Positions 22,064-33,396 of a DNA stretch of 64,000 nucleotides are shown here, piece by piece. Position numbers and translations under genes: made by a program. The DNA lies in contig CAAAJI010000002.1 in the NCBI GenBank assembly GCA_900642245.1, positions 1,227,928 to 1,291,927 on the forward strand, written 5' to 3'. Under the pieces are notes generated by a model. The model worked only from the letters and a program-made list of their open reading frames with translations. It searched no databases and was not told where the DNA came from. The stretch is from Fragilaria radians (Eukaryota; Bacillariophyta; Fragilariophyceae; Fragilariales; Fragilariaceae). Position 1 is the stretch's first letter, and each line of letters opens with the position of its first letter.

Positions 22064-23443
22064 ATGACTACCATGCATGTTGTCGTGATTGTTCTTGGAG
22101 ATCTCGGTCGATCCCCTCGTATGCAATATCATACTCTTTCATTATTACAAGAGGGATATCATGTCACACTGGTGGGTTACGAAGGAGAAGAATTGATCCC
22201 TAGTCTTGATCTGTCAAATTTTCCGGATACGTTTGAATTGGTTCGCTTCCCCAACTCGGCTCCTGAATACCTTCGCTCCATATTGCCCTTATATTTTGCC
22301 TTTCGGCTAGTCAGCTTGATTATTCGCCTTATTAAAGCTCTTTGCTTTCGAGTTCGAAAGCCTGTAGACTGTGTTTTGATACAAAATCCTCCGGCTATCC
22401 CTCTTTTACTGGCATCCTATCTATACTGCCTATGGATAAGTTTCTTCTCGTCATTTTCATTATCATATAGTCGTCGAAAGAGACCCAAGTTAGTGGTGGA
22501 TTGGCATAATCTGGGTTTCACTATGTTCCGACCGGGGAAAATTCGATCTCTCGCACAATTGTACGAAACGTCCTTAGCACCTTGGGTTGCGGATGGAAAC
22601 TTATGTGTCACACAAGCCATGAGAGATTATCTTCGTGATACATTTCATATTCGCAAGCCAATTGCCGTTCTTTACGATGCACCACCCTCGATCTTTCAAC
22701 CTCGATCCATTGAGGAACGGCACATCTTCCTTCAGAGATTGGAAGCTATGTTACCGAAGGATACTCATTTTTCCTCTCACAATTCTCCGTCTACTACACT
22801 CTTAACAACGGAAAAGGAGGAAGAAGGGAAGGATGGTAAATGCATCAAAATCTCACCACGGAAATTCCGACCATTTTTGATTACGAGTTCTACTTCATGG
22901 ACAGAAGATGAAGATTTTGGAATTCTACTAGATGCTCTTGTTATATTGGACCAACAACTTGATATGCGCCGCGTCGTAGTATTAGTTACTGGGAAAGGTC
23001 CGATGAAAGAATTCTACGAATTGAAAATATCCAAATTACGTCTCTCAAGCGTATCCATACATACCCTGTGGCTAAGTCCTAGTGATTATCCATTGTTGCT
23101 TGCTTGTGCCGATGTTGGTGTTTCCCTTCATAAGTCCACTTCAGGCCTTGATTTGCCAATGAAAATTCTTGATCTCTATGGCTGTGGAACTCCAGTATGT
23201 GCCTTAGATTTTTCATGTATTCATGAATTGGTTCAGGACCAAATAAACGGTCGACTCTTCCGAACACCTGAGGAGTTAGCCGAACAATTGCTGCACTTCT
23301 GTCAATCCTTTCCTGAACAAGCGGAACCCCATTCCTTTGGCGTATTGGCAACCTATTCATCTAATTTGAAGGGACGTGCTCGATGGAGCGAGAACTGGAA
23401 ATCTTGTGCCTTGCCTCTCATCTTGCAACTTCAACAATCATAG
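22064..23443 (+). CDS. ALG1: Chitobiosyldiphosphodolichol beta-mannosyltransferase
   Basis: A 459-residue GT33 glycosyltransferase that adds the first mannose, from GDP-mannose, to dolichol-PP-GlcNAc2 on the cytosolic face of the ER, an early step of N-glycan assembly. Diagnostic stretches are G-D-L-G-R-S-P-R-M-Q-Y-H, G-Y-E-G-E-E-L-I-P, D-W-H-N-L-G-F-T, S-T-S-W-T-E-D-E-D-F-G and S-G-L-D-L-P-M-K-I-L-D, the last being the nucleotide-sugar site of this GT-B family. A hydrophobic segment after R-L-I-K is the likely membrane anchor. A low-complexity insert (about 225-270) is lineage-specific. ATG 22064 is chosen because the upstream frame opens with TTG inside repeat DNA; ATG 22073 is possible. 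Single exon. Confidence 0.93.
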   Translation: MTTMHVVVIVLGDLGRSPRMQYHTLSLLQEGYHVTLVGYEGEELIPSLDLSNFPDTFELVRFPNSAPEYLRSILPLYFAFRLVSLIIRLIKALCFRVRKPVDCVLIQNPPAIPLLLASYLYCLWISFFSSFSLSYSRRKRPKLVVDWHNLGFTMFRPGKIRSLAQLYETSLAPWVADGNLCVTQAMRDYLRDTFHIRKPIAVLYDAPPSIFQPRSIEERHIFLQRLEAMLPKDTHFSSHNSPSTTLLTTEKEEEGKDGKCIKISPRKFRPFLITSSTSWTEDEDFGILLDALVILDQQLDMRRVVVLVTGKGPMKEFYELKISKLRLSSVSIHTLWLSPSDYPLLLACADVGVSLHKSTSGLDLPMKILDLYGCGTPVCALDFSCIHELVQDQINGRLFRTPEELAEQLLHFCQSFPEQAEPHSFGVLATYSSNLKGRARWSENWKSCALPLILQLQQS

Positions 23444-24156
23444 GAGGAACTCCAAACTTTACCCCTCATGATAATTAATGAAACAATATTTTTAGACTTG
23501 ATCATATATCGACTATATTCGTTTATAAGGCTATCAAACTTCAAATATTCTATCGGCGATTTTCTGTACTGGAATGTTTAGGCTTTCCGAATGATCCGCA
23601 AATTAGTACTTTAGATTTTCAAACTAATAACATCACTCGTATAATTTTCTTCATATTTGATCCCTAAACCATTTGAATATTCACTTACCCAGGTTGGGCA
23701 TCATTATGAGGAGTGGCTGGTGATGAATAAATATTCCATGTAGACAACAGTTTTGACACGTTCTCATGTTTTGAATATCATGATTAACGTGCATGGACTA
23801 AATAGACTCACCCTTTCTTCCTGTAACGTTCTTCTCCATAATCGAAACAAAGCAGTAAATCAATATCCTGTAAGGAAGTAGAGGCATAAAAATCGGAAAC
23901 GACTAATCAAGTTTTAATTACACTGGGCATACTTAAAGGGAAAAAAAACACTTTGCAAATTAAATCTTGATGAATCGTCATCAAAACTACTTTTCTAACT
24001 CGTTAGGAAACATTATTGAAGATCTGAAATATCGTGTGCAACAGAGCATCAAAAGTATCAACGTAAAGACATAAGAATAAAAAGATGATGTCTCATTTCA
24101 TACATTTGGTTGTCAGATCAAATGCGAAGTTCAATCCGAGCTTTTATTATGACAGC
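23444..24156. other. Spacer between ALG1 and the bestrophin-like gene
   Basis: Convergent 3' ends of two genes. No complete gene is supported. A 56-nt exon-like fragment on the minus strand (23867-23812) is described under findings. Confidence 0.5.
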
Positions 24157-25476
24157 CTAAACCTGTTCCTTTGGTTCCCAAGCTGATCCCAGTGAAACTC
24201 TTGATGCTTTTAGCATTTCTTCCTCTTCTTCTGAGATGTCCACAGCAGCGGATTCCAAGATTCTATTACTCATAGTCCATGTAAATGTGATATAGAACAT
24301 AACTGATAAATCAGTTATGTCATCCCCAAAGGGATCATGCATTTTTTGTCCCAAGAGTCGCAACCCGTTTACAAAAACGGCTTGCAGCACTACAACTAAG
24401 CCAATAACAATATCCGCCAGAAATGAAATGTTCCGGCCTTCTCCAGTCTTGTATGCAGATACAACAGCAAAGAGAGGTAAATATAATGCAGCCAACAGGC
24501 ATATAAAATGAACGAAAAAGAAAGGAATGGGCAAATCTGCGTCATCAAAGATAGAGCCAAAAGCAGCTCGAAAGCGTAAGATGTGATCTCGAAATTCGAA
24601 TGCTAATTTGTCATCGATCTCTCCATTTGCGTGACTCTCTTTGACTTCACGGAGGGCCCAAACCAACAACTCACGATAACAAGAGCTACCTTTATCTAAA
24701 TCCATATCATTCATTCGTGAGAGCTCTTTTGAAGTCAACAAACCAAGATCTTCATTAAGCTTTAAGAAAAAGTTGTTGTAGTTGTAGTGGTCGGAGAGTC
24801 CCACATATCCAGCAACATTCGCTGCGTTCATATATCGTACAATACGTTCTGCTTTTGTCTTTGAAAGGTAGGCTTTGCCTAATGTAGCCACATCAAAAAT
24901 ACGTCCTTTGGCAGACATGCAAGAGTTATATTGTTTGAAGTAGCGTGCGTAGCTATTGTTGACATAAAGCGTTAGGAAAAACGTGATAAAGCCACCAATT
25001 GTAGTTAGATTACTTTCGCCAAGGCCTGCAACAAAGTCAGATATGGTCCAGAAACGAGCTTGCAATCTAACCAAGACATAAGCTAAGATCGTTATCCAAG
25101 TAAGAGAATCGTGTAGAAGAAAAGTAACAACTGTACCATCGAAACAAAGGAGAGATTCCCATACTCCATATTCACCACGCAAAAGGACGGCTCTGCGATG
25201 CTTTTCAATTTTAGAAAGCTCTTCCCAGGTATAGTCATCCTTGTGGGGAGATTTAAGACATCGGAAATGAGGTGACAAACTTTTTTTTGCAGGATTCGAC
25301 GTAGGATTTCCCGCTGTCCTGTTTTCGTCTTGTATGGCTTCCGTTGGTGCGATGTTTGGAGGCTCTCTTGATATATGAAAAGCAGAAATGTCATCTTGAA
25401 AGTTCTCCACATCGTTCGCCTCCTCAATATTGCTCTGGCTTGATTTCCTTGATATTTCAATATTACTCACTTCCAT
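24157..25476 (-). CDS. Bestrophin-like anion channel protein
   Basis: This 439-residue membrane protein resembles the bestrophin/RFP-TM family of anion (chloride or bicarbonate) channels. An acidic, Ser-rich N-tail (1-90) precedes four hydrophobic segments near 115-138, 158-178, 317-342 and 350-372. The second contains F-F-L-T-L-Y-V-N-N-S-Y-A-R-Y, the usual bestrophin S2 pattern. D-P-F-G-D-D-I-T-D-L (381-390) corresponds to the conserved N-P-F-G-x-D motif forming the calcium clasp and C-terminal signature. Algal relatives are linked to thylakoid ion balance or carbon concentration, but this N-terminus is not an obvious plastid leader, so location is left open. The ATG is clear and there is no intron. 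Confidence 0.83.
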   Translation of the reverse strand: MEVSNIEISRKSSQSNIEEANDVENFQDDISAFHISREPPNIAPTEAIQDENRTAGNPTSNPAKKSLSPHFRCLKSPHKDDYTWEELSKIEKHRRAVLLRGEYGVWESLLCFDGTVVTFLLHDSLTWITILAYVLVRLQARFWTISDFVAGLGESNLTTIGGFITFFLTLYVNNSYARYFKQYNSCMSAKGRIFDVATLGKAYLSKTKAERIVRYMNAANVAGYVGLSDHYNYNNFFLKLNEDLGLLTSKELSRMNDMDLDKGSSCYRELLVWALREVKESHANGEIDDKLAFEFRDHILRFRAAFGSIFDDADLPIPFFFVHFICLLAALYLPLFAVVSAYKTGEGRNISFLADIVIGLVVVLQAVFVNGLRLLGQKMHDPFGDDITDLSVMFYITFTWTMSNRILESAAVDISEEEEEMLKASRVSLGSAWEPKEQV

Positions 25477-26363
25477 GTTTGTCTTGTTCCTGCTTACAAC
25501 GTCTCCTTTAGGATTAAAATCTGAATTTCTATCGCTTTAGTCTATCAGAATTGATGTCATTATGGACGCTGCTCTCAGGAATGTGTTTCGTGTCTCAGTT
25601 TCAAATTTCCAATTTCCAGGACTGAAATTTTTTCATAATCGTAAAGCAGACTAGTTGATTGTCAAGTAACAAGACCAAATTAAGTGGAGCACAAATCCAC
25701 AAAAGATTTTATTCTCGAAAAAAAATCCTTGTCAACGCCTAGTGGTTTTTGTCGTATGTTCTGCTAGTATGAGGAACGTCGTTTTGTCCACCACTACTGT
25801 ACTGAACATGTTGGCAGTACCTTGTAACCGTCCAACGCAGCTGTTTGTCGTGCAAGGTATGTGTTCCATTCTTTTCAGAGAAATTTACCTCTAATCCATA
25901 AATACCACACAAATATTTGAAGTGACCAATTATCATGGTCAAAAAGCTATGTTATAAAAGGTGTGATCTTAAATTGTACTGGAGACAAATATTTATGATT
26001 TTGTGGTTATACTTAACATTATGCGTCTACATTTTGATACCTATTGGCAATGAAGAAAAGACAAATTAGAATATTTCGATAATTTCTTTGTTCAGAAAAT
26101 AAATTCATTAGCTTCAGATTTTTAGGCGAAAAAGATATTTGATTGGATTTTCAAATTCTCGGCAAAAGTATGTCGAATTATAATGGCAAGAGAGCAAAAG
26201 TGCCAAAATGAACTAGTATCTTGAAGCGTTGTTTGTTCAACGTAAAGGAGTATGACAAAGTATACATATCTTGAAATAATTCATTTTCACAAGATTTCTA
26301 TTCATATGTACCCAGTATATTGTTTGAATGTTCAAACTTTGATTGAAACCTTATTTCTGTCAT
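25477..26363. other. Spacer
   Basis: AT-rich, with no supportable gene. Just downstream of the gag ORF, minus-strand sequence below 26464 in another frame reads like coding sequence (for example E-E-Y-Y-K-T-Q-E-K-V), but it is too short to identify. The gag element's missing pol should lie here and is not seen. Confidence 0.5.
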
Positions 26364-27413
26364 TCACATCATGTTGATGAACTGCTTGATACAAAGATTG
26401 GATGCAACGTACTTTCTCCTGTGTTTTGTAGTATTCTTCGTCCAACACCATTTTGACATGCACTGAGCAGCACACAGGCAGAAAGTACCATTACTGTTAT
26501 TGCTACTGGGATTGTTGTTTCGGGCTTCCTTCTTCTTCAATTTGAAACAATTTCTCTTGTCATGGCCGGACTTGCGACAATACGAACAAATAATGCCGCC
26601 ACTTGAGTTACCGTTATTTCCACCATTGTTAACTGCGCGATTCTTGCACTGAAATGACTTGTGTCCAATTAAACCACAATTACAACACTTTCCTTTGACC
26701 TGCCCACTGAAAAGAGCTTGTTCCTCTAAAACTTCACCTTCACTATTATTGGTTGAATTTGAATTCAATCTTTCAAAACGTAGACTTAACTCTCCTCTAT
26801 ATTCTTCAACTGTTAGTGGCCTATCAGTGTCGCCAACTCTTCTCTCCATCATTGCAAGTTGAAGCTCATGGTCCGAAGTAAGGGTGTTTAAAATGTGAAT
26901 CATGAATTGATTCTCCGATATGCTTGATTCCATAGTTTCAAGCCTAACACGAAGGTCCTCTAGTTCTGTGATCCAAGTCTCTGGATCTTGACCTTTCTTT
27001 AATGATAGTTCTCTAAACTGCTTCTCCAATTTCACCAAGGTAGGAGCAGAAACAGGCTCATACTTGTTTTTGAGCCTTTCCCAAGCAGTAGCTGCATTGC
27101 CGTCTGGATGATCCTTGGTCTTGCAGCCTTTAACTAAATTAAAAGCAGTTTTACCGCTACTTGTCTTCACATCAATTGAAAGAATGAGTTCAGTAAACGC
27201 AATCTCATTCCATTCGATGATTCTAGACTTTTCCTTTCCTATTTCAGACGTCACATCAAATTCTTCATCAGATCTTGGGATGGACAACTTTCCTAACAAT
27301 AAATCCTTCGAACCATTTCTCTTGGCTTTAGAAAGAAACTTATCACTCCAAATGGGCCACTCATCAGCCTTTCCGCAGAAGGGGATTACTCTTATCGTAT
27401 TCAAATCAGTCAT
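26364..27413 (-). mobile_element. Ty1/copia retrotransposon gag ORF without pol
   Basis: From ATG 27413 this 349-residue frame encodes a copia-type Gag. A UBN2-like capsid region contains A-W-E-R-L-K-N-K-Y-E-P and R-E-L-S-L-K-K-G-Q-D-P-E-T-W. Two C-x2-C-x4-H-x4-C zinc knuckles follow, C-C-N-C-G-L-I-G-H-K-S-F-Q-C and C-S-Y-C-R-K-S-G-H-D-K-R-N-C, the RNA-binding nucleocapsid signature. The gag frame is uninterrupted, but after the second knuckle and an Asn-rich linker it leaves any recognisable protein and stops. Protease, integrase and reverse transcriptase are absent downstream, so it is a 5' fragment or a gag-only derivative. The frame continues up to GTG 27464; ATG is preferred. No LTR was delimited. 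Confidence 0.85.
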
Positions 27414-29224
27414 ATTGGACCTAAGAAATGAGTGCCAACTAAACAAGGATAAACTTGATAACACGTAGTCTCAAATAGATGCTTACTAGGTACCCACGTT
27501 TAAACGTGTTGAAATATTGTCTATGGGGTTGATAAGACTACAAAGATGAAGAGGAAGCTTCAAAAGGGATGCTACAAAAAAGGCTATGATTTAAGAATTC
27601 AATCAAACAGCCTGACACTTTTCTTGATTGAATCTCCTGAAATCCAAAGCAAATAAACATCTTCACCAATTTGATCTGCTGTATGTTTCTCGATTCCTCA
27701 TCAGATCCAGCTTTTCGTCCAAGATGATCCAGGAAAAAAGGACCCCACGCGACTTTTTCCCCACGAAACGAAGAATCTACTTTATCTTTATAAATTTTTT
27801 CACCTAAACAATTTGACTTTCCTCATTTTGAAGTAGCATTTCAATAAAGCACTATTTAAAAATAGGTTGTAGTAAGACATTTTCAAAGAGTTGGATAGCA
27901 GCATGTTATTTGACGCTACGAATAGTTTACTTTGGACTCGCATGTTAAGACTGGATCAGAAAAAAAACGCGGCTAGTCAAGTTAACTCTAAGTGTAACTT
28001 GCGGACTTAAATAATTGTCTCTCTATTGGGTATATGACATTCAGCATTCACTTGGATATAAACCGCTTAAGATTTTTCACTCGTCTTGCCCTGGATGCGC
28101 TATTCAAAACTAACTTTCTGGTAAAATACGTTTAGGCCATTAGACCTTTTTTCTTGTTCTGTTTACTTCAGAAACACTACAGCAGTGTTTAATGTTGCCT
28201 AGGTCTTTCTTCAAGTTCGATGTTTTATTAGATTATGATGGGAACCGTGTAAGGGTCGTTAAAATCATTAGGCTCAATAGAATGCTCTTGGTATAACTTC
28301 TTGATTCTAGCTTACAAAACTTCCCTAAAGGTTCTATGGGATGTTAAAGAAATAAGATAGGAATTTCTTTGAATTGAGTCTCTGGATTTGTTTCTGAATA
28401 CATTCCTTTAGTTGTTGACAGAATTAAGTTTATTATAATTAATCCCATCCAAAGAAAATGCATCCCCGATTTTCCTCCATTTTTTAATTGATTACACTTA
28501 TGATCAGCTGAAAATTGTTGTGATAGATATCTGGTGACATACATAATCTGATTCACAGCTCTCACGTTTCGGACCCAACGATATGGTATGATTGTAAATA
28601 CAATTATTTTTTGCTTTTTGGCTACAATTTTCATCTCCCAAAAACTTCTAAAAACTACCTCTTCTTAGAGATACTCTTAGCAAAGGACATATGTTCTATT
28701 TCTTTTGTAACTTTTGCTTTTGCTTCCCTCCAAATTTCTTCTTTATTTGATTTATTAGTTCTAGCATTACTTGTCAGTGATATCAAAGTCCATCCCAATT
28801 CCTTGTACTTTGCATTCATCTTCTAATATTTTAATTTTTCATCATCATCACATCTATTGTACTTAATTGTCTTCTGATTTTTGCTTTTTATCTCTTTGGT
28901 ATAGTTTATGATTATCTTTAATTCCTGAGATAAATCCCATTCCTTTCTCGATTTCCTGTTAAAACTTTCATTAATAGGATGAATTGTATGCTTTAAATTC
29001 TTAATTGATAGTAGGTTGACACTGATTTATGGAAAATATGTCTTGTCCATGAGTGTTCACGTTACTTTCTTCCCATTTTTTCCATGTTTCTTGAAGAATT
29101 GACTAGATTTGGCTTCCTTTGACCACTACTATTTTGACTTTTCCAAACTAATAGTGGAACACTTTTTTCTGAGCTTTTAATCTTGCTTCAATTAAGATCC
29201 CTGTTATTGTTTTGCCTTTCAATC

Positions 29225-29500
29225 TCTTGTTGATAAATCTATGCTTCAATCTCCATTTGCATCAATGAGACTAACCAGTTGTGTCCACACCGCCAATTGA
29301 TGAATTTGGAAAATAGAGTCATTTTTGTCCATGAAGTCCTTGTCTTCCCAACTTCCTTTGTACCTTTTGTCACTAAATATCTAGATGATAAATCCACGCT
29401 TCAATCACCATGTGCATAAACAAGCATAACCATTCTTGGATACACGGGAATTGATGAAACAAAGATGTGTTCAGGAAGTCCTTGTTTTCACTATTTCCTG
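29225..29500 (+). repeat. Diverged tandem pair, about 145 bp spacing
   Basis: Two copies begin near 29230 and 29384. Both read gataaat-c-(t/c)a-(t/c)-gcttcaatc, then a purine-poor stretch with aattgatgaa, then gaagtccttgt-ttc. They differ at roughly a quarter or more of positions by eye. No coding content was identified. Confidence 0.5.
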
Positions 29501-30106
29501 TGTTTTTACCCCCTTAAAATACCAGTTTATAGGAGTATTTGGTTGCCAAATCACCGAGTATGGTTTAGCACTGCTAATAGAATGCAATATTGTATTAAGA
29601 GCGATACCAGTCGAAATTCTGTTAACAGGTGTACCTTTTATTCCGCTTCCTTTAGCCCGAGTAAAGAGTTTAGTTGAAGTATATCTTTTGCATTGAACAA
29701 ATGAATCTGTGAGCATATAGCTGTTACAATTCTAGTGAGCAGTTAATTGGTGATTCGAAGATTTGGCAAGTGCTCTTGACATTTCGATGATAAAGTAAAA
29801 AATGGTATTTTACTGCCTTTGTGTATTTGATTTTCAAAATATCAAGTGTTCGATACCATTATGTTTCCTTCACCAAGGAATGGAGAAAAATATGTAGGGT
29901 AAGATGTTGGCAATTGTATATTCGTTTTTGTATCTTGTGACATATTGGTTACTTGGTAGAAAATCATCAGGAATTCCGCGACACGATCGTAATTTTTTAG
30001 ATTGTTTAAAACAAGATCAATTGTCATTTTACACGACTGGTTCGAATATTGAAAGAACATTTCGTTTCAAATCAAATCTCCTGCATTCCTTTGCATTAGA
30101 ACCAGA

Positions 30107-30457
30107 ATGATGGCGGGCGCCTTGGCAAGAAAGAACATTGTTGAAGAAGAAATGTGGACTAGTTTCCATAGAAAGCACAGCGTACAAGGTCAAAACAATT
30201 GTACAAAAAAGAGCACCTGTTCTCAATCCTCTAGCTCCATCATTTGGGACTCCGATGATCATGAATCGAGTTGGATGTCTTCATTAGAGTCATGGATTAA
30301 TTCAAGGGGAAGATGGTGGAATTCTTGGGATCTTTGTGGTGCTTCTGCATGTTCATCGTTGGATTCCTCAGGAGTCTCCCGAAGACGTGAATTTCTCAAA
30401 AAGTCAGGCTCTCAACGTCGAAAAGGGAACATCAAGATCCATAATTTTCCCCAATAG
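30107..30457 (+). CDS. Uncertain hypothetical protein
   Basis: An ATG-started frame of 116 codons lies in a patch clearly richer in G and C than its surroundings and shows Ser/Trp-rich composition (W-D-S-D-D-H-E-S-S-W), with basic residues near the end. I recognise no family. A second frame is also open across much of the patch, so the coding frame is not certain. It could be a lone exon, a decayed gene or a chance frame. Low confidence. Confidence 0.2.
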   Translation: MMAGALARKNIVEEEMWTSFHRKHSVQGQNNCTKKSTCSQSSSSIIWDSDDHESSWMSSLESWINSRGRWWNSWDLCGASACSSLDSSGVSRRREFLKKSGSQRRKGNIKIHNFPQ

Positions 30458-31649
30458 AAAAGTAGCGCGTTACTGGCTATGTGATGATATTCATTTAACT
30501 TTCCATCAACAGCAATAATCATCAACACACTGGCTTGTACATTCTTGGTCAAGAATTGATTGTTCAATCAATCGCAACAAACTTTCCACCTGCATTAAGA
30601 AAAGCTTAGGCCATAAAACATCGCTATCTTAAGGTGTGACTTAGTTCAGCAGTATGCTCTTTTCACAATGAAATTTACAATACATTGTTTTAAACAACTG
30701 CTTTATCACACCTTCATCCTCTATTGTTAAACATTTCTAACAGCTGTATTTTCTTCATACGTTTTTTCCTTGTTGATTGGAATGACGAAGCGTCAGATCA
30801 AGGATTCAACTGAAAATCCTTTGTAGTGAGTGCACACGTGAATGATGTCAGCAACCTTCTACCAATCTTTACCAATAGAATCATGAAATGATTTCAAAGA
30901 GTACAAATTCTACACTTGGAAGTATTTAGGGAGCGCCTCGGGAAACGACGAGAGCATGACGAACAAATGTTCCAAACTAGGAGAGGAATTTCTGTTTGCC
31001 CTTGTGGGCTTTAAATCCTTACATCTCCTTAAAATCATTCAAACCCAACAAATGAAATTGAAGTACAGATCCTAAAGTCATGAAAGGTGCATCAATTAAC
31101 ATCCGAGAGCTTGGGAATAAGAAGCAGCTCGAGGAAAGTAAAGTGGCCTTTCCTTGAGATTCCTAAGTTATATGCGTTTTTAGAGGGTAGAGAAAGCATT
31201 AACATTTTCAGCCTGATCTCCTGTTAGTATTTGATGTTAGTCATTCTGAGACATAGAAAATTTTAGGACTCCATAGCATAGTGTGTATGAAGCACTTTTT
31301 TCTGTCCTTATTAACAGGAATTTCAGTATATGAAATATTTTTCCGTATTGAAAATGTTCAATGCTGCAAGGACAATTGTCAATCAATATATTCAATTCAC
31401 TTATGGCTCAACCAAAAGTTAGATAAATTGCTCTTCCTTGATGAGCAAACAATCCAATTAATGACTATTGTGTAATTTGGACATTTTTTACAACAAAAAG
31501 CTGAGCGTTGGCATTAGCGGAATTGAATACACATTGAACTCACAATTGCTCACATTTTAGTAACTTAACTTCGGTCTTGTTTACACTCAACTAATAACTC
31601 ATTGAAAAATGAGTGATACTCTCTATCACCCTTGCTATTATGCACTAAT

Positions 31650-33396
31650 CAATCCTAATACAACTTTCCACGAAACTTTACTATGTACTCCTCATGCACA
31701 TCCTCGTTCACTTTCTGGGTCAAAAAGTCAATAGCATAAACCTTTTCTGCGACTCAGACTATTGACAAATTCGATCACTCTAAACGTTTTGTTGTGGGGT
31801 AATACCATTCATACTCAACATTCCCTTGCATACAACCATAGCAGCGATATCCATACATATCTCTCACAACATTTACAATGTTTGGACAAGGATGAGAGTT
31901 TTGATCAAATAATGTAGCATCTCAACTTAAGACTTGTACCTGTAGTACATAACTTTGTCAAATTAGGCTTTGGAACCTTAACTCTAAATGTAATTGCTTG
32001 CTTTCCTTGGACTTCTCCACAAGAGCTTTATCTCAAGTGGTGAATCAAAAGAAGTTGCATGACAGAGGCTCTTCCTTTCTTGACTTCCTGAATAATTTGA
32101 AACTTCAGTTGTCAGCCAGCTCGCTTTATATCTGTAAGCCAATTTAGTGATCATTTTACAGCTGAGTGGCTTCATTAATAACTTCCTTGGTATGTCATGA
32201 GAAAAAGTCCTCTACATAGATACCATCACAGCAATCGCACTAGATTGTTCTTGGTCTATTAGCTGGAATCAACTTGGCTTCCTTGAATGGCTAAACACTT
32301 GAGAGCTTCAAACATCCTCGCTGTGAATTGTCCACAGATAGTTTTCTTCAAATGTTGATGCTGTATAAGTTAATGCAAAGTTCAGGAGCAAATTCTTCTC
32401 TTTTTGTGATTTGAAAGGATGTCCAATCTTTCTGTTCATCAATTCATCTAAGTGACTCTTTCTTGGTGGCTTCCATGGTCTTTCTATTGTCCTTTATCAA
32501 TAATGCTATCTCCAATCCATGTACTGTCCAGAAATTCAGATCTTTCTGGCGTTCAAGTGGAAACTAAACCAGCTGAAGATCAGGTTATCTGTTGTCTTGT
32601 AGCACCTAAATTGGTCAGATGGTTTCCGATTTTCTTGAGCAGTTGAAGTAAATTAGCCCGGATATATTCAAGCTTCTTTTATAAATGGGTTTCTTTGTTT
32701 CCTTGGACAAAGCCATTAGAAGTTTGTATTCACCTCTAACTTAAATTATTTGAAAATAATAATCTTTCACATTAGGTCCTTTAGTTTCTAACTTCATTCT
32801 CAGCTCTTCAAGATACGTTTTTCATGACTTCGGAGCACGCTTTCTTGCCGCCTTAAAAGGGAGGAGCTGAGGTAGGATCCTTCTAATCTGACCTATGCAA
32901 TTGTTGCGTTTCCGTCTGCGTAGTCTTTACTCTTGCATCCTTTCACCATGTTGAACGCCACTTTTCCGCTGCTACTCCTCTCATCAATCGATAACACTAG
33001 CCCTTTGTAGGCTAATTCATTTTAATCAAGGCTTCTGAACTTACTGGTACCTTTATCAGTTTTATCATTGATTTGTTCATCTGCCTTGGTTGTCTCAAGC
33101 CTTCCCAACGAAAAATCATAAATCTCTGAGCACTTCACTCTGGCCAGAATCTTCTCACTTCAAGCATCATCCTTCTTGTTGGTGAAATTTGAAACTCTTT
33201 TGTAACTGAAATCACTCATTGCAAATTACCGTAACCTGAAATCAAATAGAAATAGTGATGAATCAAATGATAACTGAGGCTAGAAGAAGAGGAAAAATAA
33301 TTCCTAGTCCTCTCCGTGAATGATGATTGTAAGTTTACAGGTAGATGATTCTGGCTATTTCTAATTCCGGATCATTACCGCTAGAAGCAATGATGG
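31650..33396 (-). mobile_element. Decayed copia retrotransposon, minus strand
   Basis: This is a heavily mutated relative of the gag element at 26.4-27.4 kb. A gag start at 33219 reads M-S-D-F-S-Y-K-R-V, then, past stops, N-E-L-A-Y-K-G-L-V-L-S-I-D and S-G-K-V-A-F-N-M-V-K-G-C-K-S-K-D, which parallels the intact gag. L-E-E-L-R-M-K-L-E-T follows at about 32800. Distal pol remains (31984-32290) match the plus-strand relic at 38.7-39.2 kb in DNA sequence. The pol C-terminus reads F-L-T-Q-K-V-N-E-D-V-H-E-E-Y-I-V-K-F near 31680-31740. Integrase and most of the reverse transcriptase are missing. A block at 33340-33396 is probably the 5' LTR edge. The element is dead. Confidence 0.8.

Larger units (their letters stand above)
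27414..31649. other. Repeat-rich AT spacer
   Basis: No complete gene is supported. It contains a diverged tandem pair (29225-29500), an exon-like stretch (30107-30457), and fragmentary minus-strand coding-like sequence at 28344-28830 broken by stops. The rest shows no motif I recognise. Given copia remains on both sides, much of this is probably decayed mobile-element DNA, but that is inference. Confidence 0.45.

Noticed and set aside
30901..31020. Arg/Glu-rich readable stretch in the spacer
   Set aside because: Short, closed by stops on both sides, no homologue recognised; not enough to call a gene.
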